Assembly: GCF_001270065.2 (NCBI RefSeq) | Contig: NZ_LFYT02000016.1 | Span: 33,163-97,162, forward strand | Direction of reading: 5' to 3' | From: Limnohabitans planktonicus II-D5 | Lineage (GTDB): Bacteria > Pseudomonadota > Gammaproteobacteria > Burkholderiales > Burkholderiaceae_C | DNA: 64,000 nucleotides | Shown: positions 9,108 through 17,977 of the stretch, piece after piece | Numbering within the stretch: the stretch's first letter is position 1 | How the letters are laid out: the number at the start of each line of letters is the position of its first letter | The notes under the pieces: model-generated | What the model saw: the letters and a program-made list of their open reading frames with translations, nothing else | Database searches by the model: none | Told to the model about the DNA's origin: nothing | Made by a program: the position numbers and the translations under genes

Positions 9108-10229
9108 TCACTTGATTCCATTGTTGTTCAGCTGGGCAATGATCTCTCGACTTGCTACCTCAGCGCCTTTTTTGAGTGCTGCAGTTCTGGCGGCACCATC
9201 ATCAACACCCAAACTTGCTTGTTGAACGGGAGGCACCGACGCAATCTCGCGTGGAATATTCCCCTCAACACCTAAAACACGGCCAGAGACTTCCACACCA
9301 ATACGCCTCATGCCAGAACTTCCATCTACCGAACCCAAACCCACATCTATGGTTGCAATCACCAAAAACTTGATTTTTTCTTGTGATGCTTTGAGTGTCT
9401 TGAACACATTTCTCAATGTTGTTGGGGAAATGTCATTACCATTTGCATAATCTGCATTGATGCTTTTGATATCGGCTTCAGTCAACACAAAATCAGAATC
9501 CAGAGCGACAAATCCAGATTGCGTGAAGATGGACGTCACAGCAGGTTTATAACCCCCCATTGGCAAAACCTGGTAACCAATTTCATCTGATTTACTGGTC
9601 ACACTGCCACCACTTTCCCTCTTTACTGTGGCGTTTCCATCCATTCGTGCATTCACTGATTTACCAGTGTTGGTGGACACTTGATTTCCCGAAATTTTTT
9701 CGCCTTCGGTTCCGCTGACTTTCGAGTTCGCATTCACTTCACGTTGAACACTCACCTGATTGATTCTGACCACACGGTCATCAAATTGCTTGACGCTGTT
9801 GGCTTGACGGGCCGTGAACAAATAAACAATATTGGATTTCTCACCCTCTCCTGACATGGTTGCTGCAGTGCCTTGTTTCACCAAATTTTTCAATCTGGCT
9901 TCATTCAGCTCCACCCTGACAGTCACTTGGTATCGTTTTGTATCCTGCATCACCTGTTCGGATAAAACGGCTGTGTTTTGAACCAGTCTTTCGAGTGCTT
10001 TTTCTATTTTTTCACGACTGCTTTCGAACACTTGATCTTGCGCTTCGCCTTTTTCGGAAAAATAGCGCTCAATCGCATTCATGGAAGCGGCCGTGATGGC
10101 TCGCTCTTTATCGTCTCCCGTGAGTGTGGTTTGAAATTTGATGCTTGCACCACCTTTCAAATTCACATATTGCGCATTCACGCTGAATGACAGCATAACT
10201 GCCGCCATTAAAAGTATAAATTTTTTCAT
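9108..10229 (-). CDS. Exported protein with FlgT/LPP20-like N-terminal region, unknown function
   Basis: A 373-residue protein with a Sec signal peptide cleaved after VNA-Q. Residues about 25-120 (ITAASMNAIERYF...RYQVTVRVELNEARL) have the Ala-rich helix plus strand pattern of FlgT-N/LPP20-type periplasmic domains. A polar Ser/Asn/Gly-rich stretch follows at about 160-215, then a second alpha/beta domain. The start codon abuts the upstream stop with no gap, and an AAGGAA site lies inside the end of the upstream gene, so translation is probably coupled. Domain assignment is tentative. Confidence 0.6.
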   Translation of the reverse strand: MKKFILLMAAVMLSFSVNAQYVNLKGGASIKFQTTLTGDDKERAITAASMNAIERYFSEKGEAQDQVFESSREKIEKALERLVQNTAVLSEQVMQDTKRYQVTVRVELNEARLKNLVKQGTAATMSGEGEKSNIVYLFTARQANSVKQFDDRVVRINQVSVQREVNANSKVSGTEGEKISGNQVSTNTGKSVNARMDGNATVKRESGGSVTSKSDEIGYQVLPMGGYKPAVTSIFTQSGFVALDSDFVLTEADIKSINADYANGNDISPTTLRNVFKTLKASQEKIKFLVIATIDVGLGSVDGSSGMRRIGVEVSGRVLGVEGNIPREIASVPPVQQASLGVDDGAARTAALKKGAEVASREIIAQLNNNGIK

Positions 10230-11420
10230 TTAATTTCCTTTTCCATCCAACAGATTGCTGACTTTTTTCATTTGTTCCGATGTTTTTTCTGATCCAGTGG
10301 CCACATTGACCCATTTGTAATCTCGACTTTTTAATGCAATCGAGAATTTCTTGAACAGACCATTGATGACATCGTAATATGCAGGATAGTCATCCTGCGT
10401 GATCTTGTTTATTGGGCTGATGGATACTGCGCCGTTTCTAAAAACCGACTCCAGGAAAACTGTCTTGCTGAATGGCTCAATCACCTGAATTGACGCATTA
10501 ACACCATAAATATATGAAACTTCAGAATTTGTTTGCTGCTGCTTGGCCTTGGCCAATTTATTGACTTCAACATTGAAAATATAGTCACCATCACCAATTT
10601 TCAATTCGATTTGCTCGCCTGTATCTTCCAGCTGCATGGTCATCACCCCAACGACGCTGTTAAATTTGGCAGGCATCAAAGAAATGCTGGTTTGGCCAGA
10701 CAATTCGCTGGCCAGTGCATCAGCCACGATGTCTTTGACTGCTGAATCATTGCTTCTGATTTCTGCTGGGAATTTATCCATAGCCTCAGGCTTGATCGTG
10801 ATATTTCCAATCTGGAAGATCTTGTCGGTTTTTTTATCTAAAATTGCATTTGAAATCTTGTCCACAAACTGTGATATCAGTCCTTCTTTTTTCGATGTGT
10901 ATATATTTTCCCTGATTAAATTTAATATTTTTAAATTAGAAGGTTGCTGTTGCCCTTCTACGGCATCAAAGATTGCCAGATTCAATGGATATGTTTTGAT
11001 TATTTTTTTCCCCTTGTAATCAAATAACAAGGCGTCACCGCGAAGATTAACAAATATTTTCCAGTAATCACCATAGTTTTCTACGAGTACCGTTTCAGCT
11101 GTCATTACCAGGACAGCATTCAAAGGCGAGTCTTCATTTTTTGTTGAAAATGTTCTGCCAGTTACAATATTGAAGTTTTTACCTTCAATATTTTTTAATC
11201 TTTTTACAATCTCTGTTGAAATGGATATATTGGATTTTTTGAATTCTTTTTCAAGATAACTTGTATAGTGAAAACGATCTTCTTTATTGGCGTGATCTCC
11301 AGCGTATGCGAATCCTGCGATCAGCATTTCCTGTCCTGAATTTTGAGCCATGATGGCTTTTGCACAAACAATTATTAAAAAGCCAATGAAGGTTTTTTTT
11401 ATGATTCTAAAAATATGCAT
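10230..11420 (-). CDS. Exported protein of unknown function, first gene of the operon (AT-rich)
   Basis: A 396-residue protein with an N-terminal hydrophobic segment (about residues 9-25) ending in AMA-Q, typical of a Sec signal peptide. The mature part is a Lys/Ile/Asn-rich alpha/beta protein without motifs I recognise. Its base composition is clearly more AT-rich than the flanking genes, with runs of A/T around 10840-10990. It leads a four-gene minus-strand operon. A TG-extended -10-like sequence (TGTTACACT on the minus strand, around 11455-11463) lies just upstream. It could be a periplasmic partner of the CsgG-like lipoprotein. Confidence 0.6.
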   Translation of the reverse strand: MHIFRIIKKTFIGFLIIVCAKAIMAQNSGQEMLIAGFAYAGDHANKEDRFHYTSYLEKEFKKSNISISTEIVKRLKNIEGKNFNIVTGRTFSTKNEDSPLNAVLVMTAETVLVENYGDYWKIFVNLRGDALLFDYKGKKIIKTYPLNLAIFDAVEGQQQPSNLKILNLIRENIYTSKKEGLISQFVDKISNAILDKKTDKIFQIGNITIKPEAMDKFPAEIRSNDSAVKDIVADALASELSGQTSISLMPAKFNSVVGVMTMQLEDTGEQIELKIGDGDYIFNVEVNKLAKAKQQQTNSEVSYIYGVNASIQVIEPFSKTVFLESVFRNGAVSISPINKITQDDYPAYYDVINGLFKKFSIALKSRDYKWVNVATGSEKTSEQMKKVSNLLDGKGN

Positions 11421-11528
11421 TTTTATAAATTTTGAATAACAAAGAGCTACAATAGTGTAACACCTTATGTTTACAATTTTATTGTTTCTGCATCAATTTG
11501 AATTCTTAAGAACCCGAAAGATTCACCC

Positions 11529-11861
11529 ATGTTTGACTCCAGAGCCCTGACCACATTCACACTCCTTGTCGCAACTTTGAGCGGCTGCCAAACCGCCCCG
11601 CCCCTTCCTGTTCCGGTGGCCATCACCTCTATACAAGACAGGTTTGATGGACCTGGGGGGACTGCTGTGCATGATTTCGTCAACGCCAGCAATGCCTGCC
11701 AACGCGAGACTTCACGCATGAACCAGTACAACAACGCACCCGTGATCCCGACCTGCAGCTCGGTCATTCGTTGCCTGGCGGGCAAGGGCTATGTCTCCAG
11801 CCCATCGGGCAAATTTGATGCGGAAGAACTTCGCATAGGCGCAACTTGCACGGCCCAATGA
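11529..11861 (+). CDS. Small putative lipoprotein
   Basis: A 110-residue protein with a lipoprotein signal peptide and lipobox L-S-G-C (Cys20). The mature part has four further Cys (C59, C77, C84 and C108 approximately), suggesting two disulfides in the periplasm. No family recognised. It starts 108 bp from the divergent AT-rich operon and shares that operon's upstream region. Confidence 0.6.
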   Translation: MFDSRALTTFTLLVATLSGCQTAPPLPVPVAITSIQDRFDGPGGTAVHDFVNASNACQRETSRMNQYNNAPVIPTCSSVIRCLAGKGYVSSPSGKFDAEELRIGATCTAQ

Positions 11862-12319
11862 GGTCTTGATTTGGCAAGCTGTTTGGCCCCCCTTTATTGA
11901 GACTGCGCCCTGCCTGGCGATCCGCTGTCATCTCAGGCTGCGTGCAGGGGTCACGGCATATCCTCCAAAAGTCAGCATGTGCCACGCCTGCGCGATCGTC
12001 ACCACAGTCGGCAGCCTGGCCAGCCAGACTTGGCCCGAACCTGAGTGGCACTGAGCATTGCGCCTGATGGCGCTCACCCTGATCAGCGCTGCAGCGGTCA
12101 ACGAACTCGAGCATCAGTGGGCACAGCCCCTCCCCGATTGATCCGGCCCCATGAAGTTTGCACGGCCCGTCATCTGTATGAGCGGCGCCTTCGCCGCGAT
12201 CCACCCTCTCAGTCCAACACCCGTCGCCCAGGCGGGGGCACCCAAACTTTCCGAACCGCTTTCCCAATAATCCAATCGCTCGATCTTTGCTTCAGACTTC
12301 AAAGGGCCGCATCCATAGA
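11862..12319. other. Gap with no convincing gene (probably decayed)
   Basis: No frame here has a good start, ribosome site and protein-like composition. A 39-codon frame at 12151-12270 begins like a signal peptide but has no SD and ends at once. The stretch precedes an apparent HMG-CoA lyase remnant and may be the debris of genes deleted upstream of the CoA-transferase. Confidence 0.4.
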
Positions 12320-12488
12320 CATGCAAAATGCGCAATGCCATGCGCTTTTCGACCTCGGCATCGATTTCGATAAGCTCAAGGCTTTGCGCGACCGATTGGC
12401 GCGCTGGCTCGCAGGCGAATGTCTGCTCGGCACGATCGCGCAGGCGGGTTTGCCCAAGAAACTGCGCGCACCAGAAGTAATGGCATGA
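12320..12488 (+). pseudogene. 3' remnant of a hydroxymethylglutaryl-CoA lyase-like gene
   Basis: The last 50-odd codons before the CoA-transferase read as the C-terminal tail I associate with HMG-CoA lyases of the DRE-TIM family: LGIDFDKLKALRDRLARWL, then G-E-x-L-x-G-T and A-G-L-P-K. No catalytic part is present upstream in any frame. The fragment ends in an ATGA overlap with the next gene, as expected for an ancestral lyase/CoA-transferase operon. The assignment is from memory of the family tail; a small unrelated ORF is possible. Confidence 0.4.
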
Positions 12489-13684
12489 ACAATTCCGACA
12501 AAAAACTCCCCCTCGAAGGCCTGCGCGTCGTCGAGTTCACCCACATGGTCATGGGCCCCACCTGCGGCATGGTGCTGGCCGACATGGGGGCCGAGGTCAT
12601 CAAGGTCGAGCCCATCGAGGGTGACCGCACACGGCATTTGCTGGGCTCGGGCGCGGGTTTTTTCCCCATGTTCAACCGCAACAAAAAGAGCATCCAACTC
12701 AACCTGCAGTCACCCGAAGGCGCCGAGGTGGCTCGCCGCTTGTGTGCCACAGCCGATGTGGTGGCCGAGAACTTCAAGCCCGGCTCCATGGCCAAGTACG
12801 GCCTGGACTACGCCAGCTTGTCGGCCAGCAACCCCAAGCTGATTTACGCCAGCCTCAAGGGCTTTTTGCCGGGGCCGTATGACCACCGCACAGCGCTCGA
12901 CGAAGTCGTGCAGATGATGGGGGGCCTGGCCTACATGACCGGGCGTCCGGGCGATCCGCTGCGTGCAGGCACCAGCGTGAACGACATCATGGGCGGCATG
13001 TTTGGTGCGATTGGCGTGCTGGGCGCACTCATCCAGCGCGGCATCACCGGGCGCGGGCAAGAAATCCAGTCGGCCTTGTTTGAGAACAATGTGTTTTTGG
13101 TGGGCCAGCACATGCTGCAGTACGCCATCACCGGCAAGGCGGCCGAGCCCATGCCCAACCGCATCTCGGCCTGGGCGGTGTATGACGTGTTCACGGTCAA
13201 ACACGGCGAGCAAATCTTTTTGGCAGCGGTGAGCGATGCGCAGTGGGCCACTTTCTGTGACGTGCTCGGCTTTGCAGACCTGAAAGCCGATGCGCGCTAC
13301 TTTGACAACAACGCCCGCGTGTCTTTGCGCGCCGAGCTGATCCCCGAACTGCGTCGTCGTCTGGAGGCCTTCACGGCGGCCGAGCTCACAGCCATTTTTG
13401 AACAAGCCGGTCTGCCCTTTGCGCCCATCGTCAAGCCTGAAGAACTGTTTGACGACCCGCACCTGCAAGCCACCGGAGGCTTGGCAGATGTGCGCCTGAC
13501 CGATGGTGCCAAAGCCGGGCAAAGCGCCCCTGCCGCCTTGCTGCCTTTCACCATGGATGGCCAGCGTTTGGGGGTACGTCGCCAACCACCCCATCAAGGT
13601 GAAAACACCGACGAGCTGCTGCAGGGCCTGGGCCTGAGTGCTGCAGAAATTGATGAACTGCGTACTCTGAAAGCAGTAGCTTGA
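12485..13684 (+). CDS. CaiB/BaiF family CoA-transferase (family III)
   Basis: A 399-residue enzyme starting at the ATG at 12485, which overlaps the preceding stop as ATGA. The N-terminus has the family III signature (LEGLRVVEFTHMVMGPTCGMVLADMGAEVIKVE). The expected catalytic Asp, which forms the acyl/CoA anhydride, is D167 in the T-S-V-N-D-I-M-G-G segment, close to Asp169 of formyl-CoA transferase. Length is typical (about 400). Substrate unknown. If the upstream remnant is an HMG-CoA lyase, an organic-acid or leucine-type degradation cluster would be plausible. The long open frame upstream of 12485 is not part of the protein. Confidence 0.88.
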   Translation: MNNSDKKLPLEGLRVVEFTHMVMGPTCGMVLADMGAEVIKVEPIEGDRTRHLLGSGAGFFPMFNRNKKSIQLNLQSPEGAEVARRLCATADVVAENFKPGSMAKYGLDYASLSASNPKLIYASLKGFLPGPYDHRTALDEVVQMMGGLAYMTGRPGDPLRAGTSVNDIMGGMFGAIGVLGALIQRGITGRGQEIQSALFENNVFLVGQHMLQYAITGKAAEPMPNRISAWAVYDVFTVKHGEQIFLAAVSDAQWATFCDVLGFADLKADARYFDNNARVSLRAELIPELRRRLEAFTAAELTAIFEQAGLPFAPIVKPEELFDDPHLQATGGLADVRLTDGAKAGQSAPAALLPFTMDGQRLGVRRQPPHQGENTDELLQGLGLSAAEIDELRTLKAVA

Positions 13685-13978
13685 AACTTGTTTTCTTGCT
13701 AATCCCCTCGTTGCCCCTCACAATCGCCGTATGTCCATCCAGGTTTTGATTTTCGGTATTCACCTCGCGCGCAGCACGCGGGGCAAGCCCTGCGCTCCGC
13801 CGCAACTGGGCTGAACCTTTCCTTGTAGGTCGGCGGCTTCAGCCCCGACTTGTGGGTGCTCAACAAGCACCACTTCGGATTTGAAGGTCGACCTACAAAA
13901 GCCCCGTTTCCTTTGACCGATTTCAATTCGGGCCGCGCTCAATCAGCAGTGCGGTCCCGATCCTTGCTGGAGATTTTC
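13685..13978. repeat. REP cluster 2 and hppD upstream region
   Basis: Contains a direct REP (from 13824, inner stem GGCT/AGCC) and a degenerate inverted copy ending near 13902. A 27-codon frame at 13730 (begins MSIQVLIFG) has no clear SD and is probably not a gene. Confidence 0.7.
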
Positions 13979-15070
13979 ATGACCGATCTGTTTGACAACC
14001 CCATGGGTTTGTGTGGTTTCGAATTTGTGGAGTTCGCCTCGCCCGTGGCGGGCATGTTGGAGCCCCTGTTCGAGATGATGGGCTTTTCGCTGGTGGCCAA
14101 GCACCGCTCCAAAAACGTGGTGCTTTACCGCCAGGGCGACATCAACTTCATCGTCAACCGCGAACCCAAAAGCCTGGCCGGCTACTTTGCAGCCGAGCAT
14201 GGGCCTTGCGCCTGTGCGCTGGCGTTTCGGGTGAAGGATTCGCACAAGGCGTATGAACGCGCACTCGAGATGGGTGCGCAACCGGTGGAAGTGCCCACCG
14301 GTCCGATGGAGTTGCGCCTGCCCGCCATCAAGGGCATTGGTGGTGCACCGCTGTATTTGATTGACCGTTTTGAAGACGGCAAGAGCATTTACGACATCGA
14401 CTTTGAGTTCATCGAAGGCGTGGACCGCCACCCGCCGGGTCACGGCTTCAAGATCATCGACCACCTCACGCACAACGTCTACAAAGGCCGCATGGCGTTT
14501 TGGGGTGGCTTTTACGAGAAGATTTTCAACTTCCGCGAGATCCGTTACTTCGACATCCAGGGTGCCCACACGGGCCTGACCAGCCGCGCCATGACCGCGC
14601 CCGATGGCCTGATCCGCATCCCGCTCAACGAAGAGTCTGGCAAGACCGGCGGGCAGATCGAAGAATTCCTGATGCAGTTCAACGGCGAAGGCATCCAGCA
14701 CATTGCGCTCTTGACCGACGACCTCTTGAAGAGTGTCGATGCCTTGCAGATGGCAGGGGTTCAGCTCATGACCGCGCCCAACGACATCTATTACGAGATG
14801 CTGCAAGAACGACTGCCTGGCCACGGCGAGCCGGTGCCCGAATTGCAGGCGCGTGGCATCTTGATGGACGGATCGACGGCCAATGGCGACAAGCGTTTGC
14901 TGCTGCAAATTTTCAGCCAGACCCTGCTCGGCCCGGTGTTCTTCGAGTTCATCCAGCGCAAAGCTGACGAGGGTTTTGGCGAGGGCAACTTCAAGGCTTT
15001 GTTTGAAAGTCTGGAGCGCGACCAAATCCGCCGCGGGGTGATTCAAGTCGACAAGCCAGCCCTCCATTGA
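13979..15070 (+). CDS. hppD: 4-hydroxyphenylpyruvate dioxygenase
   Basis: Converts 4-hydroxyphenylpyruvate to homogentisate in tyrosine catabolism, in the cytoplasm. It has 363 residues from the ATG at 13979, with GGAG-like purines upstream. It has two vicinal-oxygen-chelate domains. The three iron ligands are present: H162 ([10 protein letters not shown]), H241 (GIQHIAL) and E323 (FFEFIQRK), matching His161/His240/Glu322 of the Pseudomonas enzyme. The C-terminal helix [18 protein letters not shown] that gates the active site is intact. No homogentisate dioxygenase or maleylacetoacetate isomerase lies nearby. REPs occupy both flanks. Confidence 0.95.
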   Translation: MTDLFDNPMGLCGFEFVEFASPVAGMLEPLFEMMGFSLVAKHRSKNVVLYRQGDINFIVNREPKSLAGYFAAEHGPCACALAFRVKDSHKAYERALEMGAQPVEVPTGPMELRLPAIKGIGGAPLYLIDRFEDGKSIYDIDFEFIEGVDRHPPGHGFKIIDHLTHNVYKGRMAFWGGFYEKIFNFREIRYFDIQGAHTGLTSRAMTAPDGLIRIPLNEESGKTGGQIEEFLMQFNGEGIQHIALLTDDLLKSVDALQMAGVQLMTAPNDIYYEMLQERLPGHGEPVPELQARGILMDGSTANGDKRLLLQIFSQTLLGPVFFEFIQRKADEGFGEGNFKALFESLERDQIRRGVIQVDKPALH

Positions 15071-15102
15071 TCCAGCCTCGTAAAGGCTTCCATCTTCATA
15101 CC

Positions 15103-15445
15103 CGTCGTAGGTCAGCGGCAAAAGCGCCTACATGGACCTGAGCCGGAGCGGTCAAGCGTCGGACTCTTCGAGTACCGACCTACGAAGGCTTTTGTAGGTC
15201 GGCGGCAACAGCGCCGACATGGGCCTGTGCCGGAGCCACCCATGTCGGAGCTGGAGCTACCGACCTACGGGGGACACGGTATGCGTAGGTCGGCGGTCGA
15301 AGACCCCGACGTTTGGCCTGATGGACCACCTTTGCCTGTAGCCAGCGCTTTGAGCTAGGCGTGCAACGTCGGACTCTTCGAGTACCGACCTACGAAGGCT
15401 TTTGTAGGTCGGTGGCAACAGCGCCGACATGGGCCTGTGCCGGAG
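15103..15445. repeat. REP cluster 3
   Basis: About seven palindromes between hppD and the ATP-grasp-like gene: degenerate direct at 15104, inverted near 15158-15183, direct 15198, inverted ending 15265, direct 15284, inverted ending about 15392, direct 15402. Inner stems alternate between GGTC/GACC, ACTC/GAGT and a GGC/GCC type with an AACA loop. The same inverted-direct pair occurs twice (15158-15220 and 15368-15430), indicating local duplication of a whole unit. Confidence 0.85.
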
Positions 15446-15484
15446 CCTCGATGCAAGATGGAATGAACAGCGCGCTCTGACGCT

Positions 15485-16759
15485 TTAGGGTCCTTCTGGG
15501 ACGGTGGCGCCTGCGGGCCATTCGTACACCGGCGCAAAGCCACCGCCCGGTGTTCTGAAATTGGTGGTCTGGCCCTGATAGACCCGGGCGGCCGACCACA
15601 ACACCTTGGCGTCATACACATACTGGCGCACGTCGAATTTCATCACCCGTTCGCTGCCCGGATCACCCGGGATGCGCATCTGCCCGGGCGTCACCCTGTG
15701 CTGCGCGATGTAACCCCCTGCGGCAATGTCTTGCCAAACCCGGTGTGTGAGCTTGTCGCCCCGATAGGCCGCACGCCCGCCATAACCTGCAAAGGGCTTG
15801 AAAAACAGCTGCTTGCGCTGGGCCCACAGGCGCTCAGCATTGGAGACGTCCACCGTCTCGGATTTGGGAATCATCTCCAGCAAGGCCTGCTGGTGCTGGG
15901 GTGGCAGCGCCAGCCTTTGCAAAAATGCCGCATTCGACAGCAGCCCCAAATTGCGTTTGTCGGCATACAAGGCATGCGCCCGGGGGTGAGGCGTCAGCAC
16001 AATGGCCTGTCGTTGGTAGGCCTGACGCAAGGCTGCACAGTCGGGGCTTTCGAGATAAAAGTCCGTGAGCCGGTTGTACACCAGATCAATGGTCACATCG
16101 CCTGCACGCAACACCCCCTGGTCGTAGCGCAGTTCAGCCGGATCGGCAATCACGGTGCGCAAGCCATGCTGCTCAAACAGGTATTTGAAAAGCAGGAACT
16201 CCGGGTACAGGTATTGCGCTTGCGGCTGCTCGTCCACAATGGCCACCGTGCGCAGGGGCCGGGGCATCCTGGCCAGCGCCCATTCCTGCTGGAACATCTG
16301 GACAAATCGCGTTTCGAGCGCATGCACAGCTTGCGCTGTGGGTATGAACGGGGCCATCTTGTCGCAGCAGGCCCGCTGAGACCGCGCCAGCACCGCATTG
16401 AGCATGGCCCCACCGGCGTTGGTGTTGATTTCGATCAGGCCCATGCCCGCGTCGGACACATGAAAGTCATAGCCCAGAAACACCCCTTTGGCACCGCCAT
16501 CCGACCAGCTGGCAATGTGAGGCGCCCGCGCCAGCACGGTTTGTTGATAGATCGGATGGGCAACGGCCGCCTCCACCGCTTCGATCAGCGCCTGCATGCG
16601 CTGCAAGTGGGCGCTGGCCACAAACACCGGGGACGCTGAAAACAGGTAGTCGCAACGCTCACGCACCAGCGCAAACACCTCCGGGTGGCCCATCTCCTGC
16701 TCCAGGGCATGGCAGACCGCATCCCGGTCCAGGCTGACGCAAAAGGAATCCTGAATCAT
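15485..16759 (-). CDS. ATP-grasp-like protein, conserved, function unknown
   Basis: A 424-residue soluble protein. The segment GLIEINTNAGGAMLN (about 135-150) looks like the metal/ATP-binding E-x-N-x-N loop of ATP-grasp ligases. The C-terminal half has KQLFFKPFAGYGGRAAYRGDKL, a Gly-rich nucleotide-binding loop after a Lys, and a later MKFDVRQYVYD strand, consistent with glutathione-synthetase-like or circularly permuted ATP-grasp enzymes. Substrate unknown. It is divergent from a two-gene unit (16888-17690), with 128 bp between. The assignment is pattern recognition only. Confidence 0.55.
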   Translation of the reverse strand: MIQDSFCVSLDRDAVCHALEQEMGHPEVFALVRERCDYLFSASPVFVASAHLQRMQALIEAVEAAVAHPIYQQTVLARAPHIASWSDGGAKGVFLGYDFHVSDAGMGLIEINTNAGGAMLNAVLARSQRACCDKMAPFIPTAQAVHALETRFVQMFQQEWALARMPRPLRTVAIVDEQPQAQYLYPEFLLFKYLFEQHGLRTVIADPAELRYDQGVLRAGDVTIDLVYNRLTDFYLESPDCAALRQAYQRQAIVLTPHPRAHALYADKRNLGLLSNAAFLQRLALPPQHQQALLEMIPKSETVDVSNAERLWAQRKQLFFKPFAGYGGRAAYRGDKLTHRVWQDIAAGGYIAQHRVTPGQMRIPGDPGSERVMKFDVRQYVYDAKVLWSAARVYQGQTTNFRTPGGGFAPVYEWPAGATVPEGP

Positions 16760-16887
16760 GAAGCTCCGATCAGTGACAACAGCTGTGCATTGTTGAGCAA
16801 CTGGCCATCCACCAAAGTGTCTGAACGAACCGACAGGCCCAGACGGTCTGACCAGTATGGGAACTTTCCATCAGAAAGGAGCACGTC

Positions 16888-17190
16888 ATGCACCTGTATA
16901 CCCGCAGCGTCCACGTCAAAAACGATGCATCCATCAGTGCAGCCATTCGTTTTGCCACCGAGGTGTGTGCCTACGTGAACAAAACCTACAGCACCAAAAT
17001 GCGCTTTGGCATTGAGGCTTTCGGTCACGCCAAAGTCCATTGGTTCATGGACTTTGACAGTGTGGATCAGTCCCTGGCCATGCACCAGAAAATGTTGCTG
17101 GACCACGATTTCCAGTCTTTGCTGGGCAAAGGCAAAGACCTGTGGGTCGAAGGCAGCTTGAAAGACCGTTTGGTGAGGATGGTGCCATGA
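16888..17190 (+). CDS. Small protein of unknown function, coupled to a CBS-domain gene
   Basis: A 100-residue soluble protein with a strong SD (AAAGGAG around 16876-16881) seven bases before the ATG. The sequence (LYTRSVHVKNDASISAAIRFATEVCAYVN...) is alpha/beta and may be a dimeric ferredoxin-like barrel; no family recognised. Its stop overlaps the start of the CBS-domain gene as ATGA, so the two are cotranslated. Confidence 0.6.
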   Translation: MHLYTRSVHVKNDASISAAIRFATEVCAYVNKTYSTKMRFGIEAFGHAKVHWFMDFDSVDQSLAMHQKMLLDHDFQSLLGKGKDLWVEGSLKDRLVRMVP

Positions 17191-17690
17191 ACCTGTCGAG
17201 CCTGTGTCAACGTGACATCCTCTCTGTCAGCTCTGAAGCCTCGGTGCAAAAAGCCGCCGAACTCATGCGCGTCAACCATGTGGGGGCCTTGGCCCTGACC
17301 GACCCGGAAGACCCGGCCCGCGTCGTGGGGGTGGTGACCGACCGCGATCTGGTGGTCAACTTGCTGGCGCAAGGGCGCTTACCGGGCGAGCTGCCTGTTG
17401 GGGCATACAGCCATGCACAGCTCATTGGCGTGCCCGGCAGCGCGACGGTTCATGAGGCGATTGCGGCCATGCACAAGCACGGCGTGCGGCGTGTGTTTGT
17501 GACCGAACCCAATGGCCGCTTGTTGGGCCTGCTGTCCCTGGACGATGTGCTCAAAACGCTGGCCGAAGACCTGAGCGGCCTGTCTCAGGCGCTGCGCATG
17601 GGCATCGACCTGGAAAACACCCGCACCTCGCCCATGTTCAACCCCAACGAGCTGGGCGGGAACATGTATCTGGCGCAGCACGAGCCGTGA
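17187..17690 (+). CDS. Tandem CBS-domain protein
   Basis: A 167-residue cytoplasmic protein consisting of a CBS pair (about residues 8-60 and 80-135; motifs GVVTDRDLVVNLLA and GLLSLDDVLKTLAEDL) with a short C-terminal tail. CBS pairs bind adenosyl ligands and act as energy sensors. Stand-alone CBS proteins of this size are common in betaproteobacteria, without a defined partner. The start at 17187 (ATGA overlap) is preferred to in-frame codons upstream. Confidence 0.8.
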   Translation: MNLSSLCQRDILSVSSEASVQKAAELMRVNHVGALALTDPEDPARVVGVVTDRDLVVNLLAQGRLPGELPVGAYSHAQLIGVPGSATVHEAIAAMHKHGVRRVFVTEPNGRLLGLLSLDDVLKTLAEDLSGLSQALRMGIDLENTRTSPMFNPNELGGNMYLAQHEP

Positions 17691-17714
17691 CCTCATCGGC
17701 TCGAACAAGCCCCA

Positions 17715-17743
17715 CGTCGGGGTCTTCGACCACCGACTTACAA
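17715..17743 (-). repeat. Single inverted REP
   Basis: One isolated copy with outer stem GTCGG/CCGAC, inner stem GGTC/GACC-like and tail CTTAC (one change from the usual CTAC), just after the CBS gene. Confidence 0.75.
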
Positions 17744-17790
17744 GTGCGACATTTGCCCACGGCTGAAAAAAACCAGGCCCACAAATGACA

Positions 17791-17816
17791 AGCCCGACCG
17801 GCGAACCGGTCGGGCT
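17791..17816. terminator. Strong hairpin between convergent genes
   Basis: A perfect 11-bp stem (17791-17801 and 17806-17816), GC-rich, with a tight CGAA tetraloop. No clear U-tract on either side. Its position between convergent genes suggests a bidirectional termination or mRNA-end stabilising structure. Confidence 0.5.
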
Positions 17817-17977
17817 GATGGGCGTGTCACGAGAGGATCACCCCCAAAAATGCCCAAAAGAAGAATTGTCGTTCTGATGGGCGGGGCGCATGAATGCTCC
17901 CCAAAAATGCTTCAGTCAGTTTCCCGACGTCAGCGCTTTCACTTTAATCCTGTCCACCGATCACGGTCAAGCTGTTG

